16,249 bases of DNA from assembly GCA_937897665.1 (NCBI GenBank), contig CALCPB010000263.1:1-16249 (forward strand), given 5' to 3'. Within the stretch, counting starts at the first letter, position 1, and each line of letters begins with the position of its first letter. The notes under the pieces are model-generated. The model was given only the letters and a program-made list of their open reading frames with translations. It was not told the DNA's origin and ran no database searches. This document shows positions 1 to 7,888 of the stretch, piece after piece. Source of the DNA: an uncultured Halomicronema sp. Its GTDB lineage: Bacteria; Cyanobacteriota; Cyanobacteriia; Phormidesmidales; Phormidesmidaceae. A program made the position numbers and the translations under genes.

Positions 1-1621
1 GTCAGCGCTGGTGTTAGTCACAGAGATTGGTCTGACCCCGCAGCTGACTGATCGATTTCAACAACGCTTTGGCGATCGCATCTGCGTCTATCACAGTGGC
101 TTGTCTGACGGTGAACGCTATGATGCCTGGCGACGGATGCTCCAAGGGGAGCCCCTCGTGGCGATCGGCACGCGCTCAGCCGTCTTTGCCCCTTTATCCC
201 GACTCGGCATCATCATCTTAGATGAGGAGCATGACAGCAGCTTCAAACAAGATCAGCCGATGCCCTGTTACCACGCGCGCACGGTGGCCCAATGGCGAGC
301 GGAGCGCGAAACTTGCCCGCTGCTGCTGGGTTCGGCCACGCCGTCCTTAGAGAGCTGGGTCGCCTTGGCCCATCTCTCCCTCCCTGCCCTTGCGGGCGTT
401 GCCCTACAGCTGTCTGCGACATGCGGTCAGCTGCCTCAAACTGAGATGCCTGCAGACCCAGAGACGATCGCTGCGGTAGGGGCAGCGATGTCGGCAGCGG
501 ATCCTGCCGTGACGGCACTTAGAGCCGTCACGGCTCACTCGCATTATCTCTCTTTGCCCGAGCGTGTGCATCAGCGGCCAGCGCCGCCCATCACCGTGGT
601 TGATATGCGGCTCGAACTGCAGATTGGCAATCGCTCTATCTTTAGTCGCGCTCTGCGGGCCGCGCTCGAAACGATGAAAGCCAAAAATGAGCAGGGCATC
701 CTATTCATTCAGCGGCGGGGTCACAGTAGTTTTGTTTCTTGCCGCTTGTGTGGCCATGTGATGATGTGTCCGCACTGTGATGTGTCGCTGTCATACCACC
801 AATCACATAGCAATGCGGCCCCTCGGCTGCGTTGCCACTATTGCGGGTTTGGTCAAGCTCAGCCGCCCGCTTGTCCGTCCTGTGGCTCGAAATATTTGAA
901 GCACTTCGGCAGTGGTACCCAGCGAGTTGAGCAGGCGATCGCCCAAGAACTGCCCCAGCTGCGGTGTTTGCGCTTTGATAGTGACACCACCCGCGCCAAA
1001 GGTGCCCACCGCGCCCTGCTCGCCCGGTTTGCTCAGGGAGAAGCCGATGTGCTGGTTGGCACGCAAATGCTGACGAAGGGCATCGATTTGCCTCGGGTCA
1101 CGGTCGTCGGTATCATCGCTGCTGATGGTTTGCTGTATATGGCCGACTATCGGGCGAGTGAGCGGGCCTTTCAGGTGTTGACGCAGGTGGCCGGTCGGTC
1201 GGGTCGGGGTGAGCAGCCGGGGCGGGTCATTTTGCAAACCTATAATCCCGAGAATCCTGTCGTCGAGGCTGTTAAGCAGCACAGCCTCCGCAGCTTTCTC
1301 GAAACTGAAATGCAGCAGCGCAGTACGCTCAATTACCCCCCCATTGGGCGGTTGATCTTATTGCGCATTACCAGTCCCCAGTCCCATCTGGTGGAACAGG
1401 CGGCTCGCCAGCTGGCGGCCCAAGTCGCCGCGATCGCTCCCACCTGGGCACTCCTCGGGCCGGCGCCGGCACCGATTTTGCGGGTTGCCCGGCGCTATCG
1501 CTGGCAGATCTTGCTCAAGGGGGCAATCGCCGACCCGCTGCCTGACCTGAGTCAACTGTCAAAATTGTGCCCCGCCCAAGTGAGTTTGACTGTTGATGTT
1601 GACCCGCTCAATTTAATGTGA
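1..1621 (+). CDS. priA: Primosomal protein N' (PriA replication restart helicase), 5'-truncated by the window edge
   Basis: PriA is a superfamily 2 DNA helicase that recognises stalled forks and reloads the replicative helicase. The first whole codon is at base 2 and the reading frame is open to the edge; the N-terminal DNA-binding region and Walker A motif lie upstream. Residue numbers here count from the Met codon at 11. Visible are the EIGLTPQL motif, the DEEH Walker B box (71-74), GSATPSLES (107-115), and all eight zinc-binding cysteines in four pairs (244/247, 253/256, 275/278, 288/291). The C-terminal helicase lobe carries LVGTQMLTKGIDLP and QVAGRSGRGEQPG. Stop is TGA at 1619-1621. Between SWVAL (about 116) and HYLSLPER (about 178) sits about 60 mostly Ala/Pro/Leu-rich residues where E. 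coli PriA has only a short link; this appears to be a lineage-specific insertion. Identification is very secure. Confidence 0.97.
   Translation, partial: SALVLVTEIGLTPQLTDRFQQRFGDRICVYHSGLSDGERYDAWRRMLQGEPLVAIGTRSAVFAPLSRLGIIILDEEHDSSFKQDQPMPCYHARTVAQWRAERETCPLLLGSATPSLESWVALAHLSLPALAGVALQLSATCGQLPQTEMPADPETIAAVGAAMSAADPAVTALRAVTAHSHYLSLPERVHQRPAPPITVVDMRLELQIGNRSIFSRALRAALETMKAKNEQGILFIQRRGHSSFVSCRLCGHVMMCPHCDVSLSYHQSHSNAAPRLRCHYCGFGQAQPPACPSCGSKYLKHFGSGTQRVEQAIAQELPQLRCLRFDSDTTRAKGAHRALLARFAQGEADVLVGTQMLTKGIDLPRVTVVGIIAADGLLYMADYRASERAFQVLTQVAGRSGRGEQPGRVILQTYNPENPVVEAVKQHSLRSFLETEMQQRSTLNYPPIGRLILLRITSPQSHLVEQAARQLAAQVAAIAPTWALLGPAPAPILRVARRYRWQILLKGAIADPLPDLSQLSKLCPAQVSLTVDVDPLNLM
506..534. 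repeat. 11-bp perfect inverted repeat inside priA insertion
   Basis: GCCGTGACGGC (506-516) and GCCGTCACGGC (524-534) are exact reverse complements separated by the 7-nt loop ACTTAGA. Each arm is also nearly palindromic itself (5 bp around one central base). It lies within the alanine-rich stretch that is extra relative to E. coli PriA, so it could be a relic of a small palindromic element inserted in frame, or a GC-rich hairpin arising by chance. Confidence 0.7.
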
Positions 1622-1646
1622 TCGGTGGCAAGGGGGCCCATGCACT

Positions 1647-1667
1647 CAAATGAGAAGTGATCATTTG
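1647..1667 (+). terminator. Weak hairpin after priA
   Basis: CAAATGA (1647-1653) pairs with TCATTTG (1661-1667) around a 7-nt loop, 26 bases after the priA stop. No U-tract follows, so termination is uncertain; it may only stabilise the 3' end of the mRNA. Confidence 0.3.
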
Positions 1668-1890
1668 TAGACTCGCCTAATTCTCATCACCCCATCAAAA
1701 TCGATATCCACTTAACGCTAGCGCTGGTGATTCTCTCTGCTGAAGTATGCTCAACTGTGACAGCGATGGTTGATGGTGGAACAATGGGGATCAAGTTTGA
1801 TTGATGCTGCTGGGGCTGAAATCGATTGTGAATTTCTGGAAAGGAAGTGTTCCAGTATAGTGATGACATAGCTGCCAAACACCTATTTCC

Positions 1891-2595
1891 ATGCTGAAGC
1901 ATTTCCTCAAGCCCATCATCGGCCCGTTCCTTCTGGCGTTCGTCTTGCTCGTCACCTGTCTTACAGCGGCTCCAGCCTGGGCCACTGGCGTTTATCAGAT
2001 GCCCGCTTTGTCAGACGATACTTGGATCGTTGACGACGCTGGTTTGATTAGCCGTCTTAATGAAGGCAAAATTACTGACCAACTGCAGGCGCTAGCGACA
2101 GAGACCGGTAACGAAGTGCGCTTTGTCACGATTCACCGGCTGGATTATGGGGAAACACCTGCGAGCTTTGCGGATGCCCTCATGCAAAAGTGGTTCCCCG
2201 ACCCTGAGGCCCGCGCCAACCAGAGCATTTTGGTCTTAGACGATGTGACGAATACTGCCGCGATGAAAGTGGGCGATCGCGCAGCGACTCTATTGTCCAC
2301 AGAGATTGTCGATAGCATTGTGGATGAGACAATTGGCTTGCCGCTGCGACAGGCCAACAAGTATAACCAGGCGTTTTTAGGAGCCAGCGATCGCCTATTT
2401 GCGGTGCTGTCTGGAGAACCTGATCCGGGACCTCCTGTTGATGTGGCTTCCTTTGAAATGGAAAGTACCTTTGCTTCAGCGGAAGAGACTGAGGAAAATC
2501 GCGGTAACGCGACCATCATTGTTGTGGGCTTTCTGATTGCCGCGACGGTGATTCCGATGGCAACCTACTATATCTATCAATCAATTGGCGGTTGA
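1891..2595 (+). CDS. psb32: Psb32-like TPM-domain protein (photosystem II protection/repair), lumenal, membrane-anchored
   Basis: This 234-residue protein has a hydrophobic signal segment (about 8-25) ending in an AxA-type site, APAWA (27-31), a TPM domain (about 44-175), an acidic linker (about 176-205) and one C-terminal membrane span (about 208-228). That is the architecture of cyanobacterial Psb32 (Synechocystis Sll1390) and plant TLP18.3, which face the thylakoid lumen and help photosystem II recover from photodamage. TPM hallmarks include WIVDDAGLIS, GNEVRFVTIHRLDYG, a WFPDP segment and QSILVLDD. The ATG at 1891 is used because it begins directly at the signal peptide; no clear Shine-Dalgarno sequence precedes it, which is common in cyanobacteria. 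It is apparently monocistronic: it has 269 bp upstream and a strong hairpin downstream. The family assignment is good; the phosphatase activity proposed for some TPM proteins cannot be judged here. Confidence 0.85.
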   Translation: MLKHFLKPIIGPFLLAFVLLVTCLTAAPAWATGVYQMPALSDDTWIVDDAGLISRLNEGKITDQLQALATETGNEVRFVTIHRLDYGETPASFADALMQKWFPDPEARANQSILVLDDVTNTAAMKVGDRAATLLSTEIVDSIVDETIGLPLRQANKYNQAFLGASDRLFAVLSGEPDPGPPVDVASFEMESTFASAEETEENRGNATIIVVGFLIAATVIPMATYYIYQSIGG

Positions 2596-2641
2596 GGCAG
2601 CTTCCACTGTCGTGGTTTAGCCAACTTTCCATCTGCTGACA

Positions 2642-2691
2642 AAACCGCCTTCTGTAGCCAGCTCTCAAGTGGAGCCTACAGAAGGCGGTTT
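2642..2691. terminator. Two-way hairpin terminator between convergent psb32 and DUF4346-like genes
   Basis: A perfect 16-bp inverted repeat, AAACCGCCTTCTGTAG (2642-2657) and its complement (2676-2691). The 18-nt loop contains a second small GCTC/GAGC pairing (2661-2664 with 2672-2675). It lies 46 nt after the psb32 stop and 33 nt past the end of the minus-strand gene. On the minus strand the stem is followed by GGTTTTG, on the plus strand by GGTTTGC, so a short U-run exists either way. Confidence 0.8.
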
Positions 2692-2724
2692 GCTATAGAA
2701 AACAGAGATCGTTGAAAGTCGCTG

Positions 2725-3132
2725 CTAATCTTGAACGTATTCTTGACCCGCTACGAGCGCTATCTCGGCCCGCACAAATTCACGTCCGAGATAGGCAGCG
2801 TGCTCCATCCGGGTAACGGGGCAGGGGCGATCGCTCGCCGCAAACACCGCAATGCACAATTCTTTGGCGGTGCGTCCGGTATAGACATGGGTGGATTGAC
2901 GAGGTTCTCCCCCCTGACAGGCCAGAGGCTCGCCAGTTTCAGGATCACACGCCAAACCTTTATCGTTGATCACATTGGTAAAGTGCTTAGCGCAAATAAG
3001 TCCCTTGTCGACCTCTAGATAGACCAAGAAATATCCACCCGGATCAAGCTCAATGAATCGCTGTGAGAGCTTATTGTCCAGGTCGGTGAGTGACTGGATG
3101 TTGGCTTGCTGAGAGCTCGTTGTCTTTACCAT
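2725..3132 (-). CDS. DUF4346-like conserved cyanobacterial protein
   Basis: A 135-residue soluble protein with no signal peptide or membrane span. The core DPGGYFLVYL...GLICAKHFTNVIN..GLACDPETGEPLAC, then TGRTAKELC and, near the C terminus, HAAYLGREFVRAEIAL, matches what I recall of the cyanobacterial DUF4346 family (memory, not a search). The function of that family is not established; related domains occur in archaeal pterin-dependent contexts, which is not evidence of the same role here. There are five cysteines; spacing does not resemble a standard metal site. The ATG at 3132 is the first in frame; the sequence before it (CCTGTTTTTTGC) has no Shine-Dalgarno match. It is convergent with psb32 and separated from it by the hairpin at 2642-2691, so probably has its own promoter. 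Confidence 0.75.
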   Translation of the reverse strand: MVKTTSSQQANIQSLTDLDNKLSQRFIELDPGGYFLVYLEVDKGLICAKHFTNVINDKGLACDPETGEPLACQGGEPRQSTHVYTGRTAKELCIAVFAASDRPCPVTRMEHAAYLGREFVRAEIALVAGQEYVQD

Positions 3133-3658
3133 GCAAAAAACAGGGATGTATTCAATCGCTTACGGTGATCTTAAGCTTCCAAAAAACAGCTTAGTCATTC
3201 ATTCTAACTCGGATAATAGGTGATGTCGTACTTTGCAGCCTAAGAGTCGACGGTTCAGCATAAAGGAAAGCTGCTTGTCGATAAACGAATCTCCCATTCT
3301 TTGCAAGCAAGCTTGATGGTGGGCCGCGCAGCGCTTACCCATTGGGCACACAGTAACGGCATCGCAACATCCATATTTAGACAGAATAAAAATTAATCCG
3401 CATTAATACTATAATGCCAATTCACAGCATCCGTAATTTCTCTGGGAGATCTCAAATTTCTCAAAGAGATCGCTTCATCATCAGCGGGACATCGACTCAA
3501 TCGCACTAAGTGCAAACACACAAACAATATTTGACCAAGGTGTAAAACGCACTCTAGTATTAGAACATCTTCTCCGTATCCATAATTAGAGTTTACAGGA
3601 CACTGCACAAGCATCCTTTTGGGTCTGCAGGTAAATTTTAGTTATTAGGAAGAGTTGA
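3133..3658. other. 526-bp non-coding AT-richer region upstream of the acyltransferase gene
   Basis: No convincing gene. A minus-strand open frame at 3393-3614 has no recognisable domain and an atypical composition. The region is visibly richer in A+T than its neighbours, especially 3365-3420 and 3600-3658, and holds no HIP1 site. It should contain the promoter of the DUF4346-like gene (reading left) and of the acyltransferase (reading right). A perfect TATAAT at 3410-3415 is present but has no matching -35 at the usual distance. Confidence 0.6.
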
Positions 3659-4378
3659 ATGAGTGTCTCCAGATTTCTCTACAAACTAAAGAAATTCAGT
3701 CGCCGAATTTTCGTTCATGCCCTTTTCGCTCTGCTGAGTTCGCTACACAGTTATCTCGGAATATTATTGCGAAAGTACGCGTATCCCTGCATTTTCGGAG
3801 AATTCGGGGCGCATGTCCGCATCGCTCCCCTCGTAGAATTTGTGAATCCTCTGGGTATTTATATCGAACCTTGCGTCAAAATAATGCAAAGTGTGAGGAT
3901 TCAATGCCTAGGGGCTGCTAGCAGAATCGTACTGCATTCTCAAGTTGTTTTAGATAAAGGAGTCGATATCAAAACTCATCGCTCTGGACGCATCAAAGTT
4001 GGCAGCAATACCTATATTGGCCCCTTCACTTGTCTGTCTGGCGATTCGATTTTTATTGGACATGATTGTCTCATTGCCGCTCACTGCAGCATTTACGCTA
4101 ATAATCACCAGTTTGCAGATCCCCACACTTTAATCAGGCTACAAGGCCATTCTTATAAAGGCATTACGATTGAAAGTAATTGTTGGATAGGCGCAGGGGT
4201 AACCATCTTGGATGGGGTGTCAATTGGCAAAGGCAGTGTTGTGGGAGCGGGCTCAGTCGTCACTAAGAGTATCCCTTCTTTCTCAGTTGCAGTTGGGGTG
4301 CCCGCGCGGGTAATTAAGCGACGTAAACGGCGTAATGCTAATTCCGGCTCGTTTCGTAGGAGTCTCACGACCGCTTAG
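3659..4378 (+). CDS. Hexapeptide-repeat (left-handed beta-helix) acyltransferase, probably sugar O-acetyltransferase
   Basis: A 239-residue protein of the WbbJ/maltose-acetyltransferase type. A basic, hydrophobic N-terminal segment (about 1-45) could sit on the membrane. From about 85 to 205 run imperfect hexapeptides ([LIV]GxxxX) such as VGSNTYIG, IGHDCLIA, IESNCWIGAGVTI and IGKGSVVGAGSVV. NNHQF with His150 matches the catalytic histidine loop of the family, and the C terminus has the usual GVPARVIKRR closing motif. Members usually acetylate sugars of exopolysaccharide, lipopolysaccharide or nodulation-type glycans; the acceptor cannot be read here. The start ATG at 3659 is supported by AGGAAG (3647-3652) six bases upstream. 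It stands alone between two long AT-rich spacers with no glycosyltransferase neighbours and no HIP1 site, so it may have been acquired. Confidence 0.88.
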   Translation: MSVSRFLYKLKKFSRRIFVHALFALLSSLHSYLGILLRKYAYPCIFGEFGAHVRIAPLVEFVNPLGIYIEPCVKIMQSVRIQCLGAASRIVLHSQVVLDKGVDIKTHRSGRIKVGSNTYIGPFTCLSGDSIFIGHDCLIAAHCSIYANNHQFADPHTLIRLQGHSYKGITIESNCWIGAGVTILDGVSIGKGSVVGAGSVVTKSIPSFSVAVGVPARVIKRRKRRNANSGSFRRSLTTA

Positions 4379-4696
4379 GGACTGGCGTGAAAATCCAAGT
4401 CTCGTCTGCAGACTGTAGATGAGTGGAAGGGTCGGTAATAGGGTGATAGTTGGGAAGAGAGTAGGGTATTTTTTTACGAGCTCAGCTCTGAGAAATCGCC
4501 TCGACAGCAGTATTTGCAAATCATTGATAGACCTATCCGGTTTATCTAGGGTATCTACAGTGTTGTTGTGAAAGGTCACAAGCTGACGTCGCTGCTGGTT
4601 GGAGGCGCTGCTGCTTGCGCTAAGTTTCGTGTGAACGGAATTGGGGCAATGCCGTCATCGTGGGTAGCATTGACTTCCTTTAAGGGAGAGGCGGGC
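4379..4696. other. 318-bp spacer between convergent acyltransferase and FemAB-like genes
   Basis: No gene seen. It contains a 7-T run (about 4470-4476) without a convincing preceding hairpin and a short palindrome GTCTGCAGAC (4405-4414) soon after the acyltransferase stop. Open frames crossing it on the minus strand are the antisense of the acyltransferase 3' end and have no domain character. Confidence 0.5.
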
Positions 4697-5872
4697 TCAA
4701 TTCAAGTCTTTGAGGGGTAAATCGGTATTAATTGCCTCAATTTCTTGCTGTTCGGCACGATTGATTTCATCAATGTAGTCCACCAAAATCTTTTGCAGAC
4801 GATTGGCGTAAAAACGATGCAAGCTGTGGTTGGGCTTCGCCGGAAAGCCGCGACGTTTTTTATGACGACCGCCAGCACCGGGGGCAAAAGTCTTAATCCC
4901 GTGATCGACTGCCCACTCAATCGGGCGGTAATAACATGCATTGAAATGGAGATGGTTGTATTCTTCACCGCATCCCCAGTAGCGACCATAAAAACGATCG
5001 CCTTTATAGAGGCAAAAAGACATGCCCACAGGAGCCTCGACCGCGTCGCTGTAGGCGGCAAACAGCACCACACGATGGCGATAGTCAGGACACAGCTGCT
5101 CGAAAAAATTACGGGTAAGGTACTTGCTGCCCCACCAGCCAAACTTGTCGCAGGTGTCGGCATAAAAGTCATACATCTGAGAGCAGGTAACGCGGTCAAT
5201 CGCTTCGCCGACGATCGGCTCAATCCGTAAGCCTGCCTTTTCGAGAGACTTGCGTTCGCGTTTGATATTGCGGCGCTGGTTGGCGTTAAAGCGGGCGAGG
5301 TAATCATCAAAAGTTTGATAGCCATCGTTTTGCCAGATGTAGCTGTGATGCAGCCATCGGGTAAAGCCCCGCTGTTCCATCAAAGTTCGCCACTCGGGAT
5401 CAGCATAGAGAAAATGGCAGCCTGAGATATGGTTGCGATCGCAAAACTCGTCAATCGCGGCGACCATAATATCCGTCAGCAAACCTTCGTCTTCGCTGGC
5501 CGCAATGAGGAAACGGTAGCCTTCTGCTGGGGTGAAGGGTGACATGCCGAGCAGCTTAGGATAATAGTCAATGCCTAACCGGTTAGCGACATCCGCCCAT
5601 TGATGGTCAAAGACAAATTCACCATAGCTGTGACTTTTGAGATATAGCGGTGCTGCTGCTACAAGGGTCGTCCCGCGCCACACGGTGAGATGATTCGGCA
5701 ACCAGCCAGCATTCGCGACAGCGCTGCCCGAGCGCTCCATGTTATGTAGCCAAGTCCATTCTAGAAAAGGTGTGGTGAGCGGCAGTGCCATTTCATCCCA
5801 GGCCGCTTGGGGAATTTCACTAATCTGACGTACCCAGGTGACCGTATATTGAGGCTTTAGCTGCTGAACCAT
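4697..5872 (-). CDS. FemAB-like GNAT-fold acyltransferase (COG3146, peptidoglycan biosynthesis/recognition family)
   Basis: This 391-residue protein has the features of the COG3146/DUF482 family: the early TTPFLEWTWLHNMERSGS block (33-50), HLTVWRGTTLVAAAPLYLKSHSYGEFVFDHQWAD (61-94), the RFNANQRRNIKRERK basic motif (194-208), and HFNACYYRPIEWAVDHG followed by FAPGAGGRHKKRRGF (309-343). The family has a tandem GNAT fold related to FemABX aminoacyl transferases; the actual substrate is unproven, with proposals around cell-wall modification. It has full family length and no membrane span. It is the last gene of a minus-strand cluster, 45 bp after the RibD-C-like gene. The ATG at 5872 is preceded by a pyrimidine-rich stretch (TCTCCTCCCCCTTTT) rather than a Shine-Dalgarno site, so the start is less certain than the identity; a HIP1 copy lies just upstream. 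Confidence 0.88.
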   Translation of the reverse strand: MVQQLKPQYTVTWVRQISEIPQAAWDEMALPLTTPFLEWTWLHNMERSGSAVANAGWLPNHLTVWRGTTLVAAAPLYLKSHSYGEFVFDHQWADVANRLGIDYYPKLLGMSPFTPAEGYRFLIAASEDEGLLTDIMVAAIDEFCDRNHISGCHFLYADPEWRTLMEQRGFTRWLHHSYIWQNDGYQTFDDYLARFNANQRRNIKRERKSLEKAGLRIEPIVGEAIDRVTCSQMYDFYADTCDKFGWWGSKYLTRNFFEQLCPDYRHRVVLFAAYSDAVEAPVGMSFCLYKGDRFYGRYWGCGEEYNHLHFNACYYRPIEWAVDHGIKTFAPGAGGRHKKRRGFPAKPNHSLHRFYANRLQKILVDYIDEINRAEQQEIEAINTDLPLKDLN

Positions 5873-5917
5873 AAAAGGGGGAGGAGACTGCGATCGCTAA
5901 ACTCTCCTTAGCGTAAA

Positions 5918-6616
5918 TCAATCTCCTGGCGGATGGCAGCGACGATAGTGCAAAAACACCTCATCGTTGCTCGTGCTCGTTTGCATGAGGCGTAATCGGA
6001 GGGCTAAATTCGCCTTGAGCCCTTGGCCATCGACTGGCGTTGGGGTTCTCTGCCCCCCGAGTAATAGGGGGCACACCGTGAGATAAAGTTCATCCACTAC
6101 GTCTTGCTCAACTAGACCGGCGATTAAAGTGCCGCCGCCCAGCACCGCTAAACGTTCAAGACCCATGGCTTTGAGCCGTTGCAGAATGCTCGGCCAATGG
6201 ATGGGTGTCGTTAAGGTCGGCAGAATCTGCTCAAACGTCTCCCCTGAAGGTTGCCACCGCTGGGCTCCGGTTGGTGAAGTTAGTAACCAGCGAGGCACAG
6301 ATTGTCGAAAGAATCGTAGCTGCGGATCTAAACTGCCCGTGTAAGAACAGACAATTTGTACTGGTTGTGACGGTTGTTGTTGTGCTCGTCTCTGAGCAAC
6401 TAGCTCGGGTTGGCGCACTGAGAGACAGGTGCCATAGGCGCTTAACGTACCGGCCCCAAACAAAACACCGTCTGCTGCAGCGACCACTGTTTCTAAATGC
6501 GCCAGATCAGCGGGTGAGGAAAATCGAGCGGCGGTGCGATCGCGATCGGTGATTTTGCCGTCGGCGCTCATCGCCAGCACAACAGTCGTATAAGCCCGAT
6601 TCATCGTGCTCGCCAT
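5918..6616 (-). CDS. RibD C-terminal / dihydrofolate-reductase-like pyrimidine reductase
   Basis: A 232-residue stand-alone RibD_C-fold protein. TTVVLAMSADGKITD (10-24), the ARFSSPADLAHLE block, ADGVLFGAGTLSAYG (48-62), LAVLGGGTLIAGLVEQDVVDELYLTVCPLLLGG (156-188) and a C-terminal VFLHYRR are those of NADPH-dependent reductases acting on the ribosylamino-pyrimidine phosphate of riboflavin synthesis. There is no deaminase domain, so it either complements a separate RibD or reduces another substrate; the context does not decide. Two starts are close: GTG-free ATG at 6616 (CAGGG four bases before) and ATG at 6604; the second gives the N terminus I would expect for homologues. It lies between the acidic protein gene (47 bp upstream) and the FemAB-like gene, in the same direction, so is probably co-transcribed. 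Confidence 0.85.
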   Translation of the reverse strand: MASTMNRAYTTVVLAMSADGKITDRDRTAARFSSPADLAHLETVVAAADGVLFGAGTLSAYGTCLSVRQPELVAQRRAQQQPSQPVQIVCSYTGSLDPQLRFFRQSVPRWLLTSPTGAQRWQPSGETFEQILPTLTTPIHWPSILQRLKAMGLERLAVLGGGTLIAGLVEQDVVDELYLTVCPLLLGGQRTPTPVDGQGLKANLALRLRLMQTSTSNDEVFLHYRRCHPPGD

Positions 6617-6663
6617 GGCACCCTGGTGGTTGATGCGGTTGATTGTGATGGACGGTCCATCGT

Positions 6664-7824
6664 TTATTCTTCAAACCAAGTGGCTCGCCAAGCATGCTCG
6701 GCTTCTGCCCGTGCCTTTTCCTGCTGCAGTTTTTGATAGCCTTCGCCTAAACGTTTGAGTTTGTGCAGCGTCTCTTGCAGTCGGCTACGCCATAAGGCGG
6801 TGTGGGGGTCGGAAAATTCAATATCAGCCAGTCTGAGATTAATCGCAATCAGGTGGGTCATTTCCCGACCCGAGTCTTTCGTGTCAAACTCCTCATCGTC
6901 GTCTGGTAAGGCATCACCATCATCATCATTATCATCGTCGTCGTCGGGTAAGTCAGGCGGTTGATCATCGTCAGGGCGATCTTCCCCCAGTTCCACCAGC
7001 ACATTGAGCAAGTTAGGTGTGCTTGGCCCGGGTTCGCCTGCTTCCGCTTCAGCCGCTGCGGCAATTACCATTTCCGGCAGATCGGGCAAAATATTCACTT
7101 GCTTCAGCAGTAGATTTGCCAAGCTCGACAGCGTTTTGAGTACTGCCCGGAGATGACGCTCTAGTAAGACATGTCGCTTTGCCAAACTAATGGGCGAGGG
7201 GGATTCTGAACCAAAGACAGCAAACAGGGATAGGGAGGTGCTCAAACGTTGAATCATTTCCGATGCTTCTTGAGACACGATCTCCATGGTGGCACCGTCA
7301 GCGGCGGGTGTCTCGTCAGCATGAGTTGGCGTTTCAAGCGTTTCATCGGTTAAAGTTGCGTCTTCCTGTGCTTGACTCTCATCAAGATCGACAGGATTCT
7401 CAGCACCTATGTTTGTGACGGTGGCATTGTCAGCGCTCTCATCTACTGCTGCCGGAGTCTCACCCTCGGTCTCCTCTTCTGGCGTTGTTTCGTACTTGGC
7501 CGCGACTGCCGCTTCTAGCTTGTCAGCCAGCGTCGATAAATCGAATACTTGTCCCAACTGTTTGATTTGAGTTTGACCTTGAGCCGCAATTTTGCGCACT
7601 CCAGTTTGCACTTGCTCGCGCTGACTTACCGACAGCACCAAAAATTCATTGGGGTATGCCTGAGTACACAGATGATAGACGGCTAGCACTAGCTGTCGTT
7701 TGACGGCTTTGCCCAGCACGGTCAAATACTCTTGGTACAGGGCTTTGAGATCGTCATCAATACGACTCGTCGACGTTGCCAGAGTGGTTAAGTCGGTTGA
7801 AATTTGGTCAAGGCTTCTAGCCAT
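6664..7824 (-). CDS. Acidic conserved cyanobacterial protein of unknown function
   Basis: A 386-residue protein I can place only as a cyanobacterial hypothetical. An N-terminal helical region (1-110, with coiled-coil-like DDLKALYQEYLTVLGKAVKRQ) is followed by a disordered Glu/Thr/Asp-rich linker (about 114-180). A second helical block (183-260) contains SLAKRHVLLERHLRAVLKTLSSLANLLLKQ. Then comes a very acidic tract (281-314) with runs of four and five Asp, and a conserved-looking C-terminal helix bundle (320-386) ending HAWRATWFEE. There is no signal peptide or membrane span. The shape suggests a scaffold or protein-binding role, but no function should be assigned. The first gene of the three-gene minus-strand cluster, it has a candidate promoter at 7889-7918. 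ATG at 7824 has only a weak AGAAG ahead of it. Confidence 0.8.
   Translation of the reverse strand: MARSLDQISTDLTTLATSTSRIDDDLKALYQEYLTVLGKAVKRQLVLAVYHLCTQAYPNEFLVLSVSQREQVQTGVRKIAAQGQTQIKQLGQVFDLSTLADKLEAAVAAKYETTPEEETEGETPAAVDESADNATVTNIGAENPVDLDESQAQEDATLTDETLETPTHADETPAADGATMEIVSQEASEMIQRLSTSLSLFAVFGSESPSPISLAKRHVLLERHLRAVLKTLSSLANLLLKQVNILPDLPEMVIAAAAEAEAGEPGPSTPNLLNVLVELGEDRPDDDQPPDLPDDDDDNDDDGDALPDDDEEFDTKDSGREMTHLIAINLRLADIEFSDPHTALWRSRLQETLHKLKRLGEGYQKLQQEKARAEAEHAWRATWFEE
6905..6956. repeat. Imperfect Asp-codon trinucleotide repeat
   Basis: Read on the plus strand this is a run of (ATC)n/(GTC)n-type triplets, e.g. CATCATCATCATT then CGTCGTCGTCG, which encodes the Asp-rich tract of the 6664-7824 protein. 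Mixed GAT and GAC codons limit slippage, and any change in whole units stays in frame. Confidence 0.7.
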
Positions 7825-7888
7825 TGCTTCTGCACAATTACCGCTAAATTCGGAGCGAACAGTCCAGCGCGATTACCCCTTCTCGACA

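Noticed and set aside
803..1282. 159-residue minus-strand open frame inside priA
   Set aside because: It is fully antisense to the conserved zinc-finger and helicase region, with no domain; the priA frame is certain.
3393..3614. 73-residue minus-strand open frame upstream of the acyltransferase
   Set aside because: Low-complexity chance frame in AT-rich spacer, no ribosome site and no family resemblance.
4745..5230. 161-residue plus-strand open frame within the FemAB-like gene
   Set aside because: Antisense shadow of a well-conserved coding region; no recognisable motif.
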